Positions 34,892 through 42,961 of a stretch of DNA of 64,000 nt are shown here, piece after piece. A model generated the notes under the pieces. The model had not been told where the DNA came from and ran no database searches. It worked only from the letters and a program-made list of their open reading frames with translations. Both the position numbers and the translations under genes were made by a program. Each line of letters opens with the position of its first letter. Within the stretch, counting starts at the first letter, position 1. The stretch comes from Castellaniella defragrans_A (lineage in GTDB: Bacteria; Pseudomonadota; Gammaproteobacteria; Burkholderiales; Burkholderiaceae_B), in NCBI RefSeq assembly GCF_040394755.1, contig NZ_JBEBRQ010000004.1. The stretch is one strand, 5' to 3'.

Positions 34892-35730
34892 GCGTTCTGG
34901 AGCTGCGCAATGTCAGCGTCGGCTACGGCGCAACACACTGCCTGGAACAGGTCAGCCTGACATTGGACAAACAGGAAATCGTCTGCCTGCTGGGGCCCAA
35001 CGGCTGCGGCAAGACGACGCTGCTGAAAGCCGTGTTGGGCCTGTTGAAACCACAATCCGGCGCGATTCTGGTGGACGGCAAGCCGTTGCCCGACTGGACC
35101 CGCGCCGCCCTGGCGCAGCGAATCGCCTACGTGCCGCAGGCGCATCTCGGCGCGTTCCCCTTCACGGTGGAACAAATCGTGCTGATGGGGCGGACCATGC
35201 ACTTGCGCTGGCATGCGTCGCCCGGACAGAAAGACCGGACCATCGCCCTGCAAGCCTTAGAACGCCTGGGGATTTCACACCTGCGCCAGCGCAACTACAT
35301 GCAGCTCAGCGGCGGCGAACGCCAGCTGACGATGATCGCCCGGGCGCTGGCGCAACAAACCCAGGCACTCGTGCTGGACGAGCCGACATCCAGCCTGGAT
35401 TTCGGCAACCAGCTGCGCGTGCTGGCGCACATCCGCCAACTGCGTGATGCCGGTTATCTGATTCTGCTGACCATGCACCAGCCCGATCAGGTCCTGCGCG
35501 TGGCTGACCGCGTCGTGCTGCTGCACGAACGGCGCGTGCTGGCCGCGGGCGACGTCGATCACATCATGACGGCGCAGCGCCTGGGCCAGATATACGGTCT
35601 GAGCGCCCAGGATGTGCTCGATCACCTGCCCGGCCTGGGCCGGCGCAACACCTTTGCCACCGCCGCGCTTGCTGCGGGTGGCGTGTCTCAACCCATCCGG
35701 GAACCAATGATAAGGGGATCAGAACCATGA
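34888..35730 (+). CDS. ABC transporter ATP-binding protein, FecE/BtuD type
   Basis: A 280-residue ATPase. Walker A is GPNGCGKTTLL near residue 35, the Q-loop is in YVPQAHLG, the signature is LSGGERQ near residue 140, and Walker B is ALVLDEPTSSLDFGNQ, followed by the switch His in LTMHQPDQ. The ATG at 34888 overlaps the permease stop. The stop in turn overlaps the receptor start (ATGA). This ties import through the inner membrane to the TonB-dependent receptor in a single translation-coupled unit. Confidence 0.95.
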   Translation: MSVLELRNVSVGYGATHCLEQVSLTLDKQEIVCLLGPNGCGKTTLLKAVLGLLKPQSGAILVDGKPLPDWTRAALAQRIAYVPQAHLGAFPFTVEQIVLMGRTMHLRWHASPGQKDRTIALQALERLGISHLRQRNYMQLSGGERQLTMIARALAQQTQALVLDEPTSSLDFGNQLRVLAHIRQLRDAGYLILLTMHQPDQVLRVADRVVLLHERRVLAAGDVDHIMTAQRLGQIYGLSAQDVLDHLPGLGRRNTFATAALAAGGVSQPIREPMIRGSEP

Positions 35731-37910
35731 AGCACGAACCACATGAAACGCCACCGACTACAGTGGCAGGCGATGCCAACCAGGCGCATCATGCGCCATA
35801 CGGGCGCCTGCGCATCGTGACGGCGGCCATCATGTGCCTGTCGGCTTTTCCGCTGATGGCGCAGCAGCAGATCACGGCGGCCAGCGACAAGAACGTGTTC
35901 ACCCTGGGCACGGTGCAAGTCTACGGCCAGGCCGAAACGGCCGCCGAAGAAGCCGAATCCGTCGTGGATCGCGAGACGATCGAATTGCTGGAAAAGAAAG
36001 ACATCGGCACCGCCCTGAAGCTGGTGCCGGGAATCTCGTACAACGCGCCGGACAGCGCACGCTATGAGTCCGGTATCTATGTCCGGGGCTACGACCTGAA
36101 GGCCATGCCGATCTTCGTCGACGGCATCCCGGTGTACATCCCTTATGACGGCTATTCCGACCTGGGCCGCTTCACCACGGCGGATGTGTCCTCCATCCAG
36201 GTCGCCAAAGGCTACAGCTCCGTGCTGTACGGCCACAATACACAAGGCGGTGCCATCAACATCGTCACCTTGCGCCCGCGTTCCGCACTGGACGTCAACG
36301 CCACCCTGGGCACGGCCACCGGCAACGTAAAGGAATTCAGCACCAATATCGGCACACTGCAGGACAAATGGTATCTACAGGCCGGCGCCTCGTATTTTGA
36401 GCGCGGCTATACCAGGCTGGCCGAAAATTTCGTGGGCAAAGACGAACGCGGGTATCAGGTGGATTCCGACCGCTATGACTATAAGACACGCGACCGCCGC
36501 GGCAGCCTGCGCATCGGCTACGTGCCCAATGCCACGGACGAATACGTACTGAGCTACGCCAAACAGACCGCGACCAAGATGCCCGGGGCTGGCGGGGACG
36601 GCTATTTCGTCCCGACGGTATGGGAATGGCCGTCATGGGATCGCGAAACGATCTCTTTCGTTTCCAATACCCGCTTCGCGGACAACCAGTTCTACATCAA
36701 ACCGCGAGTCTATTACGACAAGTTCCAGAACACCATGGATTGGTGGCGCGGCAACCCCGAGGGCAGCCACTACGACGACAAAGCCTTTGGCGCCTCGGTG
36801 GAAATCGGCACCGAAATCATCCCCAACCATCTGCTGAAAGCCATGGTCAGCTTCAAGGACGAGGAGCACCGTTCGTTCAACACCAATATCTATACGGGCG
36901 CCACACTGGCCGGCACCGACCAGAAAGTGCAGCAGGAATTCCTTTCCTTTGCGCTGGAAGACACCTGGACCATCAACCCGAACTGGGAAGCCCAGATCGG
37001 CGCCATCTATACCCGGCGCAAATCCGACGCCACGGACATCGGCAGCATCACGCGCAGCCTGCTGGACCAGTATCCCGCGGCCGGCTCCAGACTCAGCCCA
37101 ACCATCGATACCCTCGACCCGCAGATCGCCATTTTCTACAAACCGTCCCAGGCGCACACATTTCGCCTGAGCGTATCGAAGAAAACCCGCTTCCCCTCAT
37201 TCAAGGAATCCTATTCCAACTACGCCGCCGACTCCACGGCCAAGTGCCCAAGCGGCATGACGGGATGCAGCGCAGGCAGCAGCGTCGGCAGCCTGACGCT
37301 CCAGAATCCCGGCCTCAAGCCCGAACAATCCATGCATTACGAACTGGGCTATGTAGGCCATCCGCTGCCGGGCATGCGTCTGGAAGGCAGCGTGTTCTAC
37401 AGCCGCGCCAAGAACGCATTCCAGCGCTCGGACTTCGACTACAACATCTTTCCCGGCTTTGCCGTGCGCCAGTACGAAAACGTGCCGGGCATCACGGAAC
37501 GCAAGGGCGTGGATCTGGGCATACAGTACACCGCAACGCCGAGCCTGTTGCTGGGCCTGAACTACGCCTACCTGCGCATGCGCAGCAAAGAGAACCCGGA
37601 CCTTCGGTTCACCGACCGCCCCACCCATCTGGGCCTGGCCTACGCGAGTTGGCAGGCCATCGACTGGCTGGCCGTGATCCCCGAAGTGGAATACCGCAGC
37701 AGCAGCTACTACGATGCCGCGGGCAAGTACAAGAACCCGGGCTATGCCTTGGCGAACCTGAAGTTTTCGATCGCCCCACCAGCCTGGAAGCACATCTCAT
37801 TCAACGTGGGCGCAGAGAACTTATTCAACAAGGACTATCGCGGATATAACGACCTCTACGCCAGCCCCGGCCGTGTCATCTACGCGAATGTGAGGGTTGA
37901 TTATCACTGA
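35727..37910 (+). CDS. TonB-dependent outer membrane receptor
   Basis: A 727-residue receptor. A long N-terminus (about 33 residues) precedes a hydrophobic signal core IVTAAIMCLSAFPLMA. The TonB box region is probably FTLGTVQVYG, followed by the plug (ETIELLEKKDIGTALKLVPG, SSVLYGHNTQGGAINIVTLR) and the 22-strand barrel ending in GRVIYANVRVDYH with a C-terminal aromatic-His. Last gene of the uptake operon. Ligand unknown: a siderophore is most likely, but nickel, cobalamin or molybdate chelates fit the same class of operon. Confidence 0.93.
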   Translation: MKHEPHETPPTTVAGDANQAHHAPYGRLRIVTAAIMCLSAFPLMAQQQITAASDKNVFTLGTVQVYGQAETAAEEAESVVDRETIELLEKKDIGTALKLVPGISYNAPDSARYESGIYVRGYDLKAMPIFVDGIPVYIPYDGYSDLGRFTTADVSSIQVAKGYSSVLYGHNTQGGAINIVTLRPRSALDVNATLGTATGNVKEFSTNIGTLQDKWYLQAGASYFERGYTRLAENFVGKDERGYQVDSDRYDYKTRDRRGSLRIGYVPNATDEYVLSYAKQTATKMPGAGGDGYFVPTVWEWPSWDRETISFVSNTRFADNQFYIKPRVYYDKFQNTMDWWRGNPEGSHYDDKAFGASVEIGTEIIPNHLLKAMVSFKDEEHRSFNTNIYTGATLAGTDQKVQQEFLSFALEDTWTINPNWEAQIGAIYTRRKSDATDIGSITRSLLDQYPAAGSRLSPTIDTLDPQIAIFYKPSQAHTFRLSVSKKTRFPSFKESYSNYAADSTAKCPSGMTGCSAGSSVGSLTLQNPGLKPEQSMHYELGYVGHPLPGMRLEGSVFYSRAKNAFQRSDFDYNIFPGFAVRQYENVPGITERKGVDLGIQYTATPSLLLGLNYAYLRMRSKENPDLRFTDRPTHLGLAYASWQAIDWLAVIPEVEYRSSSYYDAAGKYKNPGYALANLKFSIAPPAWKHISFNVGAENLFNKDYRGYNDLYASPGRVIYANVRVDYH

Positions 37911-37963
37911 TGATTGATGCTGGTCCCGCATAAATGAAGGTCAGCTTTACCCGAAGCTCGTGG

Positions 37964-38716
37964 TCAAGGAGCTTCTGAACAAGCCTGGCTTGAATGCCAT
38001 TCATGGATCAGGTATTGCCGGTGCGCATTCAAGGCCATGCCTCGAGGCGTGTCCTCACCTTCCCAGTCGAGTTCGCTTTCTATTCGGAAAATCGCTTTTG
38101 CGAGCGTGGCATCATATTCAATACCTGACAGGTATTGACCGGCAACCGACAGGAAATCTGTTCTTGGCCGCAGGCCAAGACTTAGATGCCTGACCAGATT
38201 GAGCGCAAACGGAGGGCAAGTCAGAGATTCAAACGCCAGACCGGCAAACCGCTTTCCGTTGATTCCATAACCCTCCCGGTTGAACCATACCAGCGCCAGC
38301 GCCATGAGCGCGTTGGCGTAAAAAAGGAGTATCCCGATGGCAACGGCGAGATCCCCAAGGGGGGAAAACAAGCCCAATGGAATCAAAACGAACAGAGATG
38401 CCAGCATGGCCCAGATAAAAGGGATGAGAATGGCATATCGGTTGCCGCTCGGGGGAGTCCATGGCTGGCTGGGGCCCACCAGCCCCTCTGTGTTCCAGAA
38501 AAAGCGGTAGAGCGGGCGGTGTGGAAGCAACGGATTCGGCAAGAACGGCTCTTTGCCGCGGATATGGAAATGATCCGCGCCGAACGAGGCCCGCCATTTT
38601 CCCTTTCTGGCGGGAGAAAGCAGGGCTTCATTGCTTGCCAGGAGCATGGCCGAGTCGTAGAGGTACAACCCGACCATGCCGATGGTCAGCAGGATTTCTG
38701 GATGAGAAACGATCAA
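37964..38716 (-). CDS. Membrane protein of unknown function, coupled to a DUF2167 gene
   Basis: A 250-residue protein with three hydrophobic stretches: PEILLTIGMVGLYLYDSAML near the start, YAILIPFIWAMLASLFVLIP, and GDLAVAIGILLFYANALMAL. No conserved family was recognised. I placed the start at the TTG whose TTGA overlaps the stop of the upstream DUF2167 gene; the frame is open further up, but that part lies inside the other gene. The overlap makes the two genes a likely two-protein unit. Confidence 0.65.
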   Translation of the reverse strand: MIVSHPEILLTIGMVGLYLYDSAMLLASNEALLSPARKGKWRASFGADHFHIRGKEPFLPNPLLPHRPLYRFFWNTEGLVGPSQPWTPPSGNRYAILIPFIWAMLASLFVLIPLGLFSPLGDLAVAIGILLFYANALMALALVWFNREGYGINGKRFAGLAFESLTCPPFALNLVRHLSLGLRPRTDFLSVAGQYLSGIEYDATLAKAIFRIESELDWEGEDTPRGMALNAHRQYLIHEWHSSQACSEAP

Positions 38717-39561
38717 GACTTCTTTTTCTTGATCTTGATCAGCCCGCGCAGAGCGGCGAAAGCGGCGAAAATCCCGGCAACGATGAGTTTCCATGCAACG
38801 GCGAAGAAGCCACCGATGGCGGCCCAGAAACCCTTCTTGGTTGCCACCGCGGCGGCACCGCCAGCGATCAGCGCGGCAAGGCCGAACTCAGCAATACGGT
38901 CTCCCTTCTTGAATTCAGCATAGCGCTCGCCCGCGTTGAACTCGAAGCCCGTGAGGAATTGCTTGAAGCTGACGATATCTTTATCCAACGTTTCCGGGGA
39001 CGAGACCAACGTGGCGCTCATGACACCGTTACGACCCAGCAGGCGGACAGTGTAATTGAGCGATATCTGACCGTCTGAACGCAACCGGGTGGCCCATTCG
39101 AGCCGCTTGGTTTGCAGATCGTAATGGGGAGGGGTATGCCAGCCCTCGGTGTAGATCGGCGGCAGTTTAAGGCGCCTGCGTTCCTTGTTGGAGGTGATGC
39201 TGCCCTTTTTCATGTCTTTCATGAGGGCATCTGCGTCAATTTCTTCATCGTCTTTTACATATCCGACCGGGTCGAACGAAAAGGTGGCCCACCAGCCATC
39301 CTCCCATGCGTAAACGATGTTGGTGCCCTGCTCTGGCAGATTCTCGGTCAGCACGAGGAACTGTTCCGAATTTTTGTCGTCCAGGAACGCAAAATCATCG
39401 TCAGGAATCTTTAACGTCGCTTTGCCGACGACTTGTTCGACACTCGGACCGACATGCCAGTCCAGCTTGGAGAAGGGGCTTTCCGTTTCTTGCTCATTCG
39501 CCGCGGCAAATGCCATGAAAGGGATCATGCAAAAGGCAAGAATTAGGTGTTTAAGCTTCAT
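38713..39561 (-). CDS. DUF2167 family membrane protein
   Basis: A 282-residue protein with a signal peptide (MKLKHLILAFCMIPFMAFAA). Features of the DUF2167 family are VGKATLKIPDDDFAFLDDKN near residue 45, AWEDGWWATFSFDPVGYVKD, DADALMKDMKKG, TEGWHTPPHYD and LEWATRLRSDG. A membrane region follows (FGLAALIAGGAAAVATKKGF and AWKLIVAGIFAAFAALRGLI) with a KIKKKKS tail. The family function is unknown. It is the first gene of a two-gene unit in a region of otherwise accessory character. Confidence 0.9.
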   Translation of the reverse strand: MKLKHLILAFCMIPFMAFAAANEQETESPFSKLDWHVGPSVEQVVGKATLKIPDDDFAFLDDKNSEQFLVLTENLPEQGTNIVYAWEDGWWATFSFDPVGYVKDDEEIDADALMKDMKKGSITSNKERRRLKLPPIYTEGWHTPPHYDLQTKRLEWATRLRSDGQISLNYTVRLLGRNGVMSATLVSSPETLDKDIVSFKQFLTGFEFNAGERYAEFKKGDRIAEFGLAALIAGGAAAVATKKGFWAAIGGFFAVAWKLIVAGIFAAFAALRGLIKIKKKKS

Positions 39562-39833
39562 GTCAGGAAGTTTTTGTGGTTGCCAAGGTGGCGGGATTAT
39601 AGCAATGGCGCCCATGAAAATAGGGTGGCGATGTTTTTTTGTGCGCAGATGATGTTGAATAGTCTGACAATAGAAAATAATTCCTGATAAATATGATGAA
39701 AAACCATTTTATTATGATTTTATGCGTTGGGCATGTTTTGGCAGAACTTTCAACAGGGCCCACCGAAAAACCAGTGGATTTTTATAAATTCAAGCATTAT
39801 CAGCATCAAAGAACATCTGGATAAGTCCGAACG

Positions 39834-40108
39834 ATGACCGATCGCGACGACGAACTTGCCAGCCTTCGTGCCGAAAACGCCCGGCTGATCCGCCTGCTCG
39901 AAACCCATGACATCGCCTGGCAAGCCCCCATGCTGGGCGCCTACACCGCGAGCACGCGGGAAAACAGCGCGTGCGCATCATTGACTTCATCGATGTGGGG
40001 CATCCATCGCTGCTGCGCATGTGGGAACGTCGGCGGCGAGGCTATCAGGCAATGGGCTATCGAATGATCGCAGGTGGGGAGCCAGAACTGCTATTACCAA
40101 CAACGTAA
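39834..40108 (+). pseudogene. Scar of a DEAD/DEAH helicase gene (N- and C-terminal ends only)
   Basis: The ATG at 39834 opens MTDRDDELASLRAENARLIR, a coiled-coil start seen in helicase/primase-helicase proteins of TOTE-type conflict systems. About 40 codons later the frame loses meaning. In another frame, from about 39952 to a TAA at 40108, the sequence reads HAGKQRVRIIDFIDVGHPSL and continues LLRMWERRRRGYQAMGYR, which is the characteristic C-terminus of the same large helicases. The middle (several hundred codons in family members) is gone, so this is a deletion remnant, not a functional gene. Confidence 0.75.
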
Positions 40109-40120
40109 CGCAGGATTGCC

Positions 40121-40786
40121 ATGCCCCATATTCCTGATGACGATGCATTTCAGCAATTCACCATCCAGTGCAAAAAAGATTTGGAGCGCATCGCACGCGC
40201 CACCCGGAAAGAGCATCAATTCGACGATGTCGTCAACGAAGCCTGGATCATGGCTTGCGACCTGCACACCAGTGACGGGAATCCTCTGGTACTTTCAGAT
40301 GCGGATTGCCAGCAGCTATTGCTCAGCCACCTCTACCAGCATCTGGTTCGCTACACCGATCTGAAAATTCGGCATGCCGTGCGACTCGACCATGCGCCAA
40401 AGGGAGGCGAACACGAAGGCGATGCGCATCCCTTGGCCTATCTGCTGACCAGCGATGACGGGCGCGATGCATTGCGTGAACTGGTGGAACAGGAAGCAGA
40501 CAAGGAACGGGAATCCAGCCTCATCGCGCACGGCTCGTTGGCAGCCGCCTACGTCAAGCTTCTGCGCCGATTCGACAACAACATGTCTGCCGTTGCAGAC
40601 CATTTACGCATTTCTCGATCCTATGCCTATCGCCGCTGCGCAAATGCCCGGTGGCGGGCCATCCATATGGCGCACATACCGATTCCTGTCGGCGAGAAAT
40701 TCATCCCTGGACCTTGGCAGAGTTTTCGCCTGCGGCGTCCTTACGTACAACTGGTGCTCGATTTTGGTGATGAATTACTGATTTGA
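40121..40786 (+). CDS. Sigma-factor-like DNA-binding protein, function unknown
   Basis: A 221-residue protein. The N-terminal part (KKDLERIARATRKEHQFDDV then VNEAWIMACDLH, residues 18-49) resembles sigma-70 region 2, where EDLVQEAF-type helices bind the -10 element. A C-terminal segment FDNNMSAVADHLRISRSYAY followed by RRCANARW looks like a region-4 helix-turn-helix. The last 40 residues (IPGPWQSFRLRRPYVQLVLD) are distinct and may be an extra module. It starts 12 bp after the helicase scar, so it was probably the partner gene of that helicase. No known family name can be given. Confidence 0.7.
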   Translation: MPHIPDDDAFQQFTIQCKKDLERIARATRKEHQFDDVVNEAWIMACDLHTSDGNPLVLSDADCQQLLLSHLYQHLVRYTDLKIRHAVRLDHAPKGGEHEGDAHPLAYLLTSDDGRDALRELVEQEADKERESSLIAHGSLAAAYVKLLRRFDNNMSAVADHLRISRSYAYRRCANARWRAIHMAHIPIPVGEKFIPGPWQSFRLRRPYVQLVLDFGDELLI

Positions 40787-40872
40787 GGGGAAGCAATCAT
40801 GGACGGCCAAGTCATTCCTGCGAATGCATTGCCCCGTACAGGTGACTGTGATTTATCTGGGAAAATGAAAGT

Positions 40873-41916
40873 CTATTTGCCCTTTTTGATAGCTGGCGTA
40901 TCAGCAGCCAAATCTTTTACCGCCTTATCGAAATCGCTTTCGAACAGGCGATCCTGCACGATCCGATATTTCTCGAACTCGCTTTCCGCATGCGCCTGGG
41001 CCAGTTTGGCGGAAATCTGACCGCTGTTCTGCAGCACGTCCCGCTCATCGAATTCCAGGAAAGCATCCAGTCGCTTGGCCCAGCCCTCCATGGTCATGGG
41101 AATCTTGCGGCGGGCGCGGTCCTCGGCCAGTTCCAGATAGGCATTGACGATGCGGCCCAGCGAATCCAGCTCATCCTTGGTCAGATAGTTCTTGGCTACG
41201 GCCACATCGGTTTTGAGAATCTTGCCCTCAGGCGCGTTGACCCATGAGGTCAGGCCCATATGGGGTTTGCCACTATCGGCCCGGCTGTTGATCAGCTCCG
41301 CGGCCGTCTGGCCGTGGATGGCGTAATGCAGCTTGTTCTGCACCTTGGTGAAAAACACTTTGGTGGTCGGTGCGTCCTTGTTGTAGTCCACGCTGGTGGC
41401 GTAGATGTCGGTGATCTTCTGGTAGAAGCGCCGCTCACTGAGACGAATCTCGCGGATTTCCGCCAGCAGCCGCTCGAAGTAATCCTCGCCCAGAAAGCTG
41501 CCGTTTTCCATGCGCTGGCGATCCAGCACGTAGCCTTTGATGGCGAACTCTCGCAGAACGCCAGTCGCCCATTGGCGGAACTGGGTGGCGCGTATCGAAT
41601 TGACCCGGTAGCCGACGGAAATGATGGCGTCCAGATTGTAGAAATCCACCCCCCGGGATACGGTTCGCGTACCCTCCTGCTGAACTATCCGGAAATTCCG
41701 GATAGTTGCCTCAGGCGCCAGTTCCTGACTGGCGAAGATGTTCTTCAGGTGTTCGCTGACGGTGCGCACATCTACCCCGAACAGCTCGGCCATCAGTTTT
41801 TGCGACAACCATAGGGTTTCATCCTCGTAGCGGGCTTCGATGCTTTGGTCACCGGCCTGACCGGTGAAGATCAGGAATTCCGCGGTGCTGTTGCGGATCA
41901 GTTTCTTGTCACTCAT
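40873..41916 (-). CDS. RhuM family protein
   Basis: A 347-residue protein of the virulence RhuM family. The core reads WLSQKLMAELFGVDVRTVSE and HLKNIFASQEL, then SRGVDFYNLDAIISVGYRVN and RATQFRQWATGVLREFAIKG; the C-terminal half contains KVQNKLHYAIHGQTAAELI and KIPMTMEGWAKRLDAFLEF. RhuM genes are common in restriction-modification and other defence islands, often inside type I R-M operons, but their activity is not established. The start ATG overlaps the stop of a 26-codon upstream remnant. Confidence 0.9.
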   Translation of the reverse strand: MSDKKLIRNSTAEFLIFTGQAGDQSIEARYEDETLWLSQKLMAELFGVDVRTVSEHLKNIFASQELAPEATIRNFRIVQQEGTRTVSRGVDFYNLDAIISVGYRVNSIRATQFRQWATGVLREFAIKGYVLDRQRMENGSFLGEDYFERLLAEIREIRLSERRFYQKITDIYATSVDYNKDAPTTKVFFTKVQNKLHYAIHGQTAAELINSRADSGKPHMGLTSWVNAPEGKILKTDVAVAKNYLTKDELDSLGRIVNAYLELAEDRARRKIPMTMEGWAKRLDAFLEFDERDVLQNSGQISAKLAQAHAESEFEKYRIVQDRLFESDFDKAVKDLAADTPAIKKGK

Positions 41917-41993
41917 TTGTTGTCTTCCTGAATGATCCGCCTTGGGTTGGCCACGGTGCCACCCTCGCTGCGTACCATCCACATCCGTGCCAT
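41913..41993 (-). pseudogene. 26-codon N-terminal stub resembling an Mrr-type restriction protein
   Basis: The frame MARMWMVRSEGGTVANPRRI ends after IQEDNK with a TGA that overlaps the RhuM start (ATGA). MARxWMVR at a start is characteristic of Mrr-like restriction-system proteins, which are normally about 300 residues. It follows an AAAGG ribosome site and sits 25 bp after the HTH regulator gene. The overlap with rhuM suggests that the coupling was kept while the nuclease was lost; alternatively it is now just a leader peptide. Confidence 0.5.
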
Positions 41994-42018
41994 CGTTTTT
42001 CCTTTATGTTTATAGCTA

Positions 42019-42336
42019 TCAGTTCAGCACGACGAGAAATTCCGTCGCCAGCGCGGTCGGCTGAACATCCCGAACATTGCGCCGCAACGAAACCAATCCA
42101 TAATCGGCCATCATCTTCAAGGTACGCGACAGGTTCGGCACCTTGCGGCCGCTGAGTTCAGCCAGTTCCGTCAGGGACTTGGGTTGTTTGTCATGGATCA
42201 GGCGCAGCAGACGGCGGTTGTCGTCCGACAGCACCGCCGCCAGTGATGCCAAGGAAGGAAACCAAATACTGGGGGTTTCGCCTTTCTGCGGCGGTGAACC
42301 TCCCGGTTGTCGGACACCGACAACGCAGCGTTTCAT
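42019..42336 (-). CDS. HTH DNA-binding protein (HVO_A0114-like putative regulator)
   Basis: A 105-residue protein with a C-terminal winged helix-turn-helix: NRRLLRLIHDKQPKSLTELA, ELSGRKVPNLSRTLKMMADY and GLVSLRR. Small regulators of this type often precede toxin or restriction genes and repress their own operon. It is followed within 25 bp by the Mrr-like stub and then rhuM on the same strand, so the three probably formed one regulated unit. Confidence 0.75.
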   Translation of the reverse strand: MKRCVVGVRQPGGSPPQKGETPSIWFPSLASLAAVLSDDNRRLLRLIHDKQPKSLTELAELSGRKVPNLSRTLKMMADYGLVSLRRNVRDVQPTALATEFLVVLN

Positions 42337-42660
42337 GATGGAAAATCCAATGACACCGTGATTTACAATAATATCAATATCTGATAATCATCGCCTGTCA
42401 CTGCCGCTGTCGATCATCACAAAGGGAAAGGGCAAGGGAATGGCGCTCAAGGGGGTAACGGCCTTACCTAGAAAAGGAAACGGCCACGCACTTGGCCGGC
42501 TGCGTCCTGATGCGGGGGCTTTGATGATGGAGGCCGGCAGCACATTGCCCACCCTCAATCATCGTGGTTGATATAAGCATTTGATTTTCACTGAGAAAAC
42601 CGCGTATCGCCCAACCCCCATCGCCCGGTGTTTGCTGATAGGGGGTTCCTGTTGTCCGAT
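42337..42660. other. Intergenic stretch inside the island remnant
   Basis: The part next to the HTH gene (42355-42395) is AT-rich and likely carries its promoter. The rest, to the integrase fragment, shows no protein-like frame. On the minus strand at about 42600-42650, NRNPLSANTGRWGLGDTRF could be a frame-shifted piece of the integrase, but this is weak. Confidence 0.4.
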
Positions 42661-42667
42661 AGCTCGT

Positions 42668-42952
42668 TCATGACACTGCCCAATACCGCCGCCAGCGGTT
42701 GAGCTCTTTGAACAACACCCGCGCCTGGGTGAACAGGTAGACGATATGCGGCTTGCCGGTCTTGGAGTTTTCCACCGGGATGTGCCATTCGCCTTCATCC
42801 ACATGCACATCCTTCCACTGCGCCAGCATCAGTTCGGATTTGCGCACCAGGGTCATCAGGATCAGTTGAAAGGCGATCTTGAATTGCCGGATTTTGCCTG
42901 GCGTCAGCGCACAGTCACGGGCGATGCTGCGATACACATGCCGTATCGGCAA
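42668..42952 (-). pseudogene. Tyrosine integrase fragment
   Basis: The frame includes GKIRQFKIAFQLILMTLVRK, SELMLAQWKDVHVDEGEWHI and PVENSKTGKPHIVYLFTQAR. This matches the start of the catalytic domain of P4-type phage and island integrases, with the first catalytic Arg in LVRKSEL and the beta-sheet lysine in SKTGKPH. The N-terminal arm-binding domain and the HxxR...Y end are absent, so it cannot be active. It lies 10 bp from the 3' end of mnmE, a known insertion point for integrative elements. Confidence 0.8.
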
Positions 42953-42961
42953 ACCCCCGCA

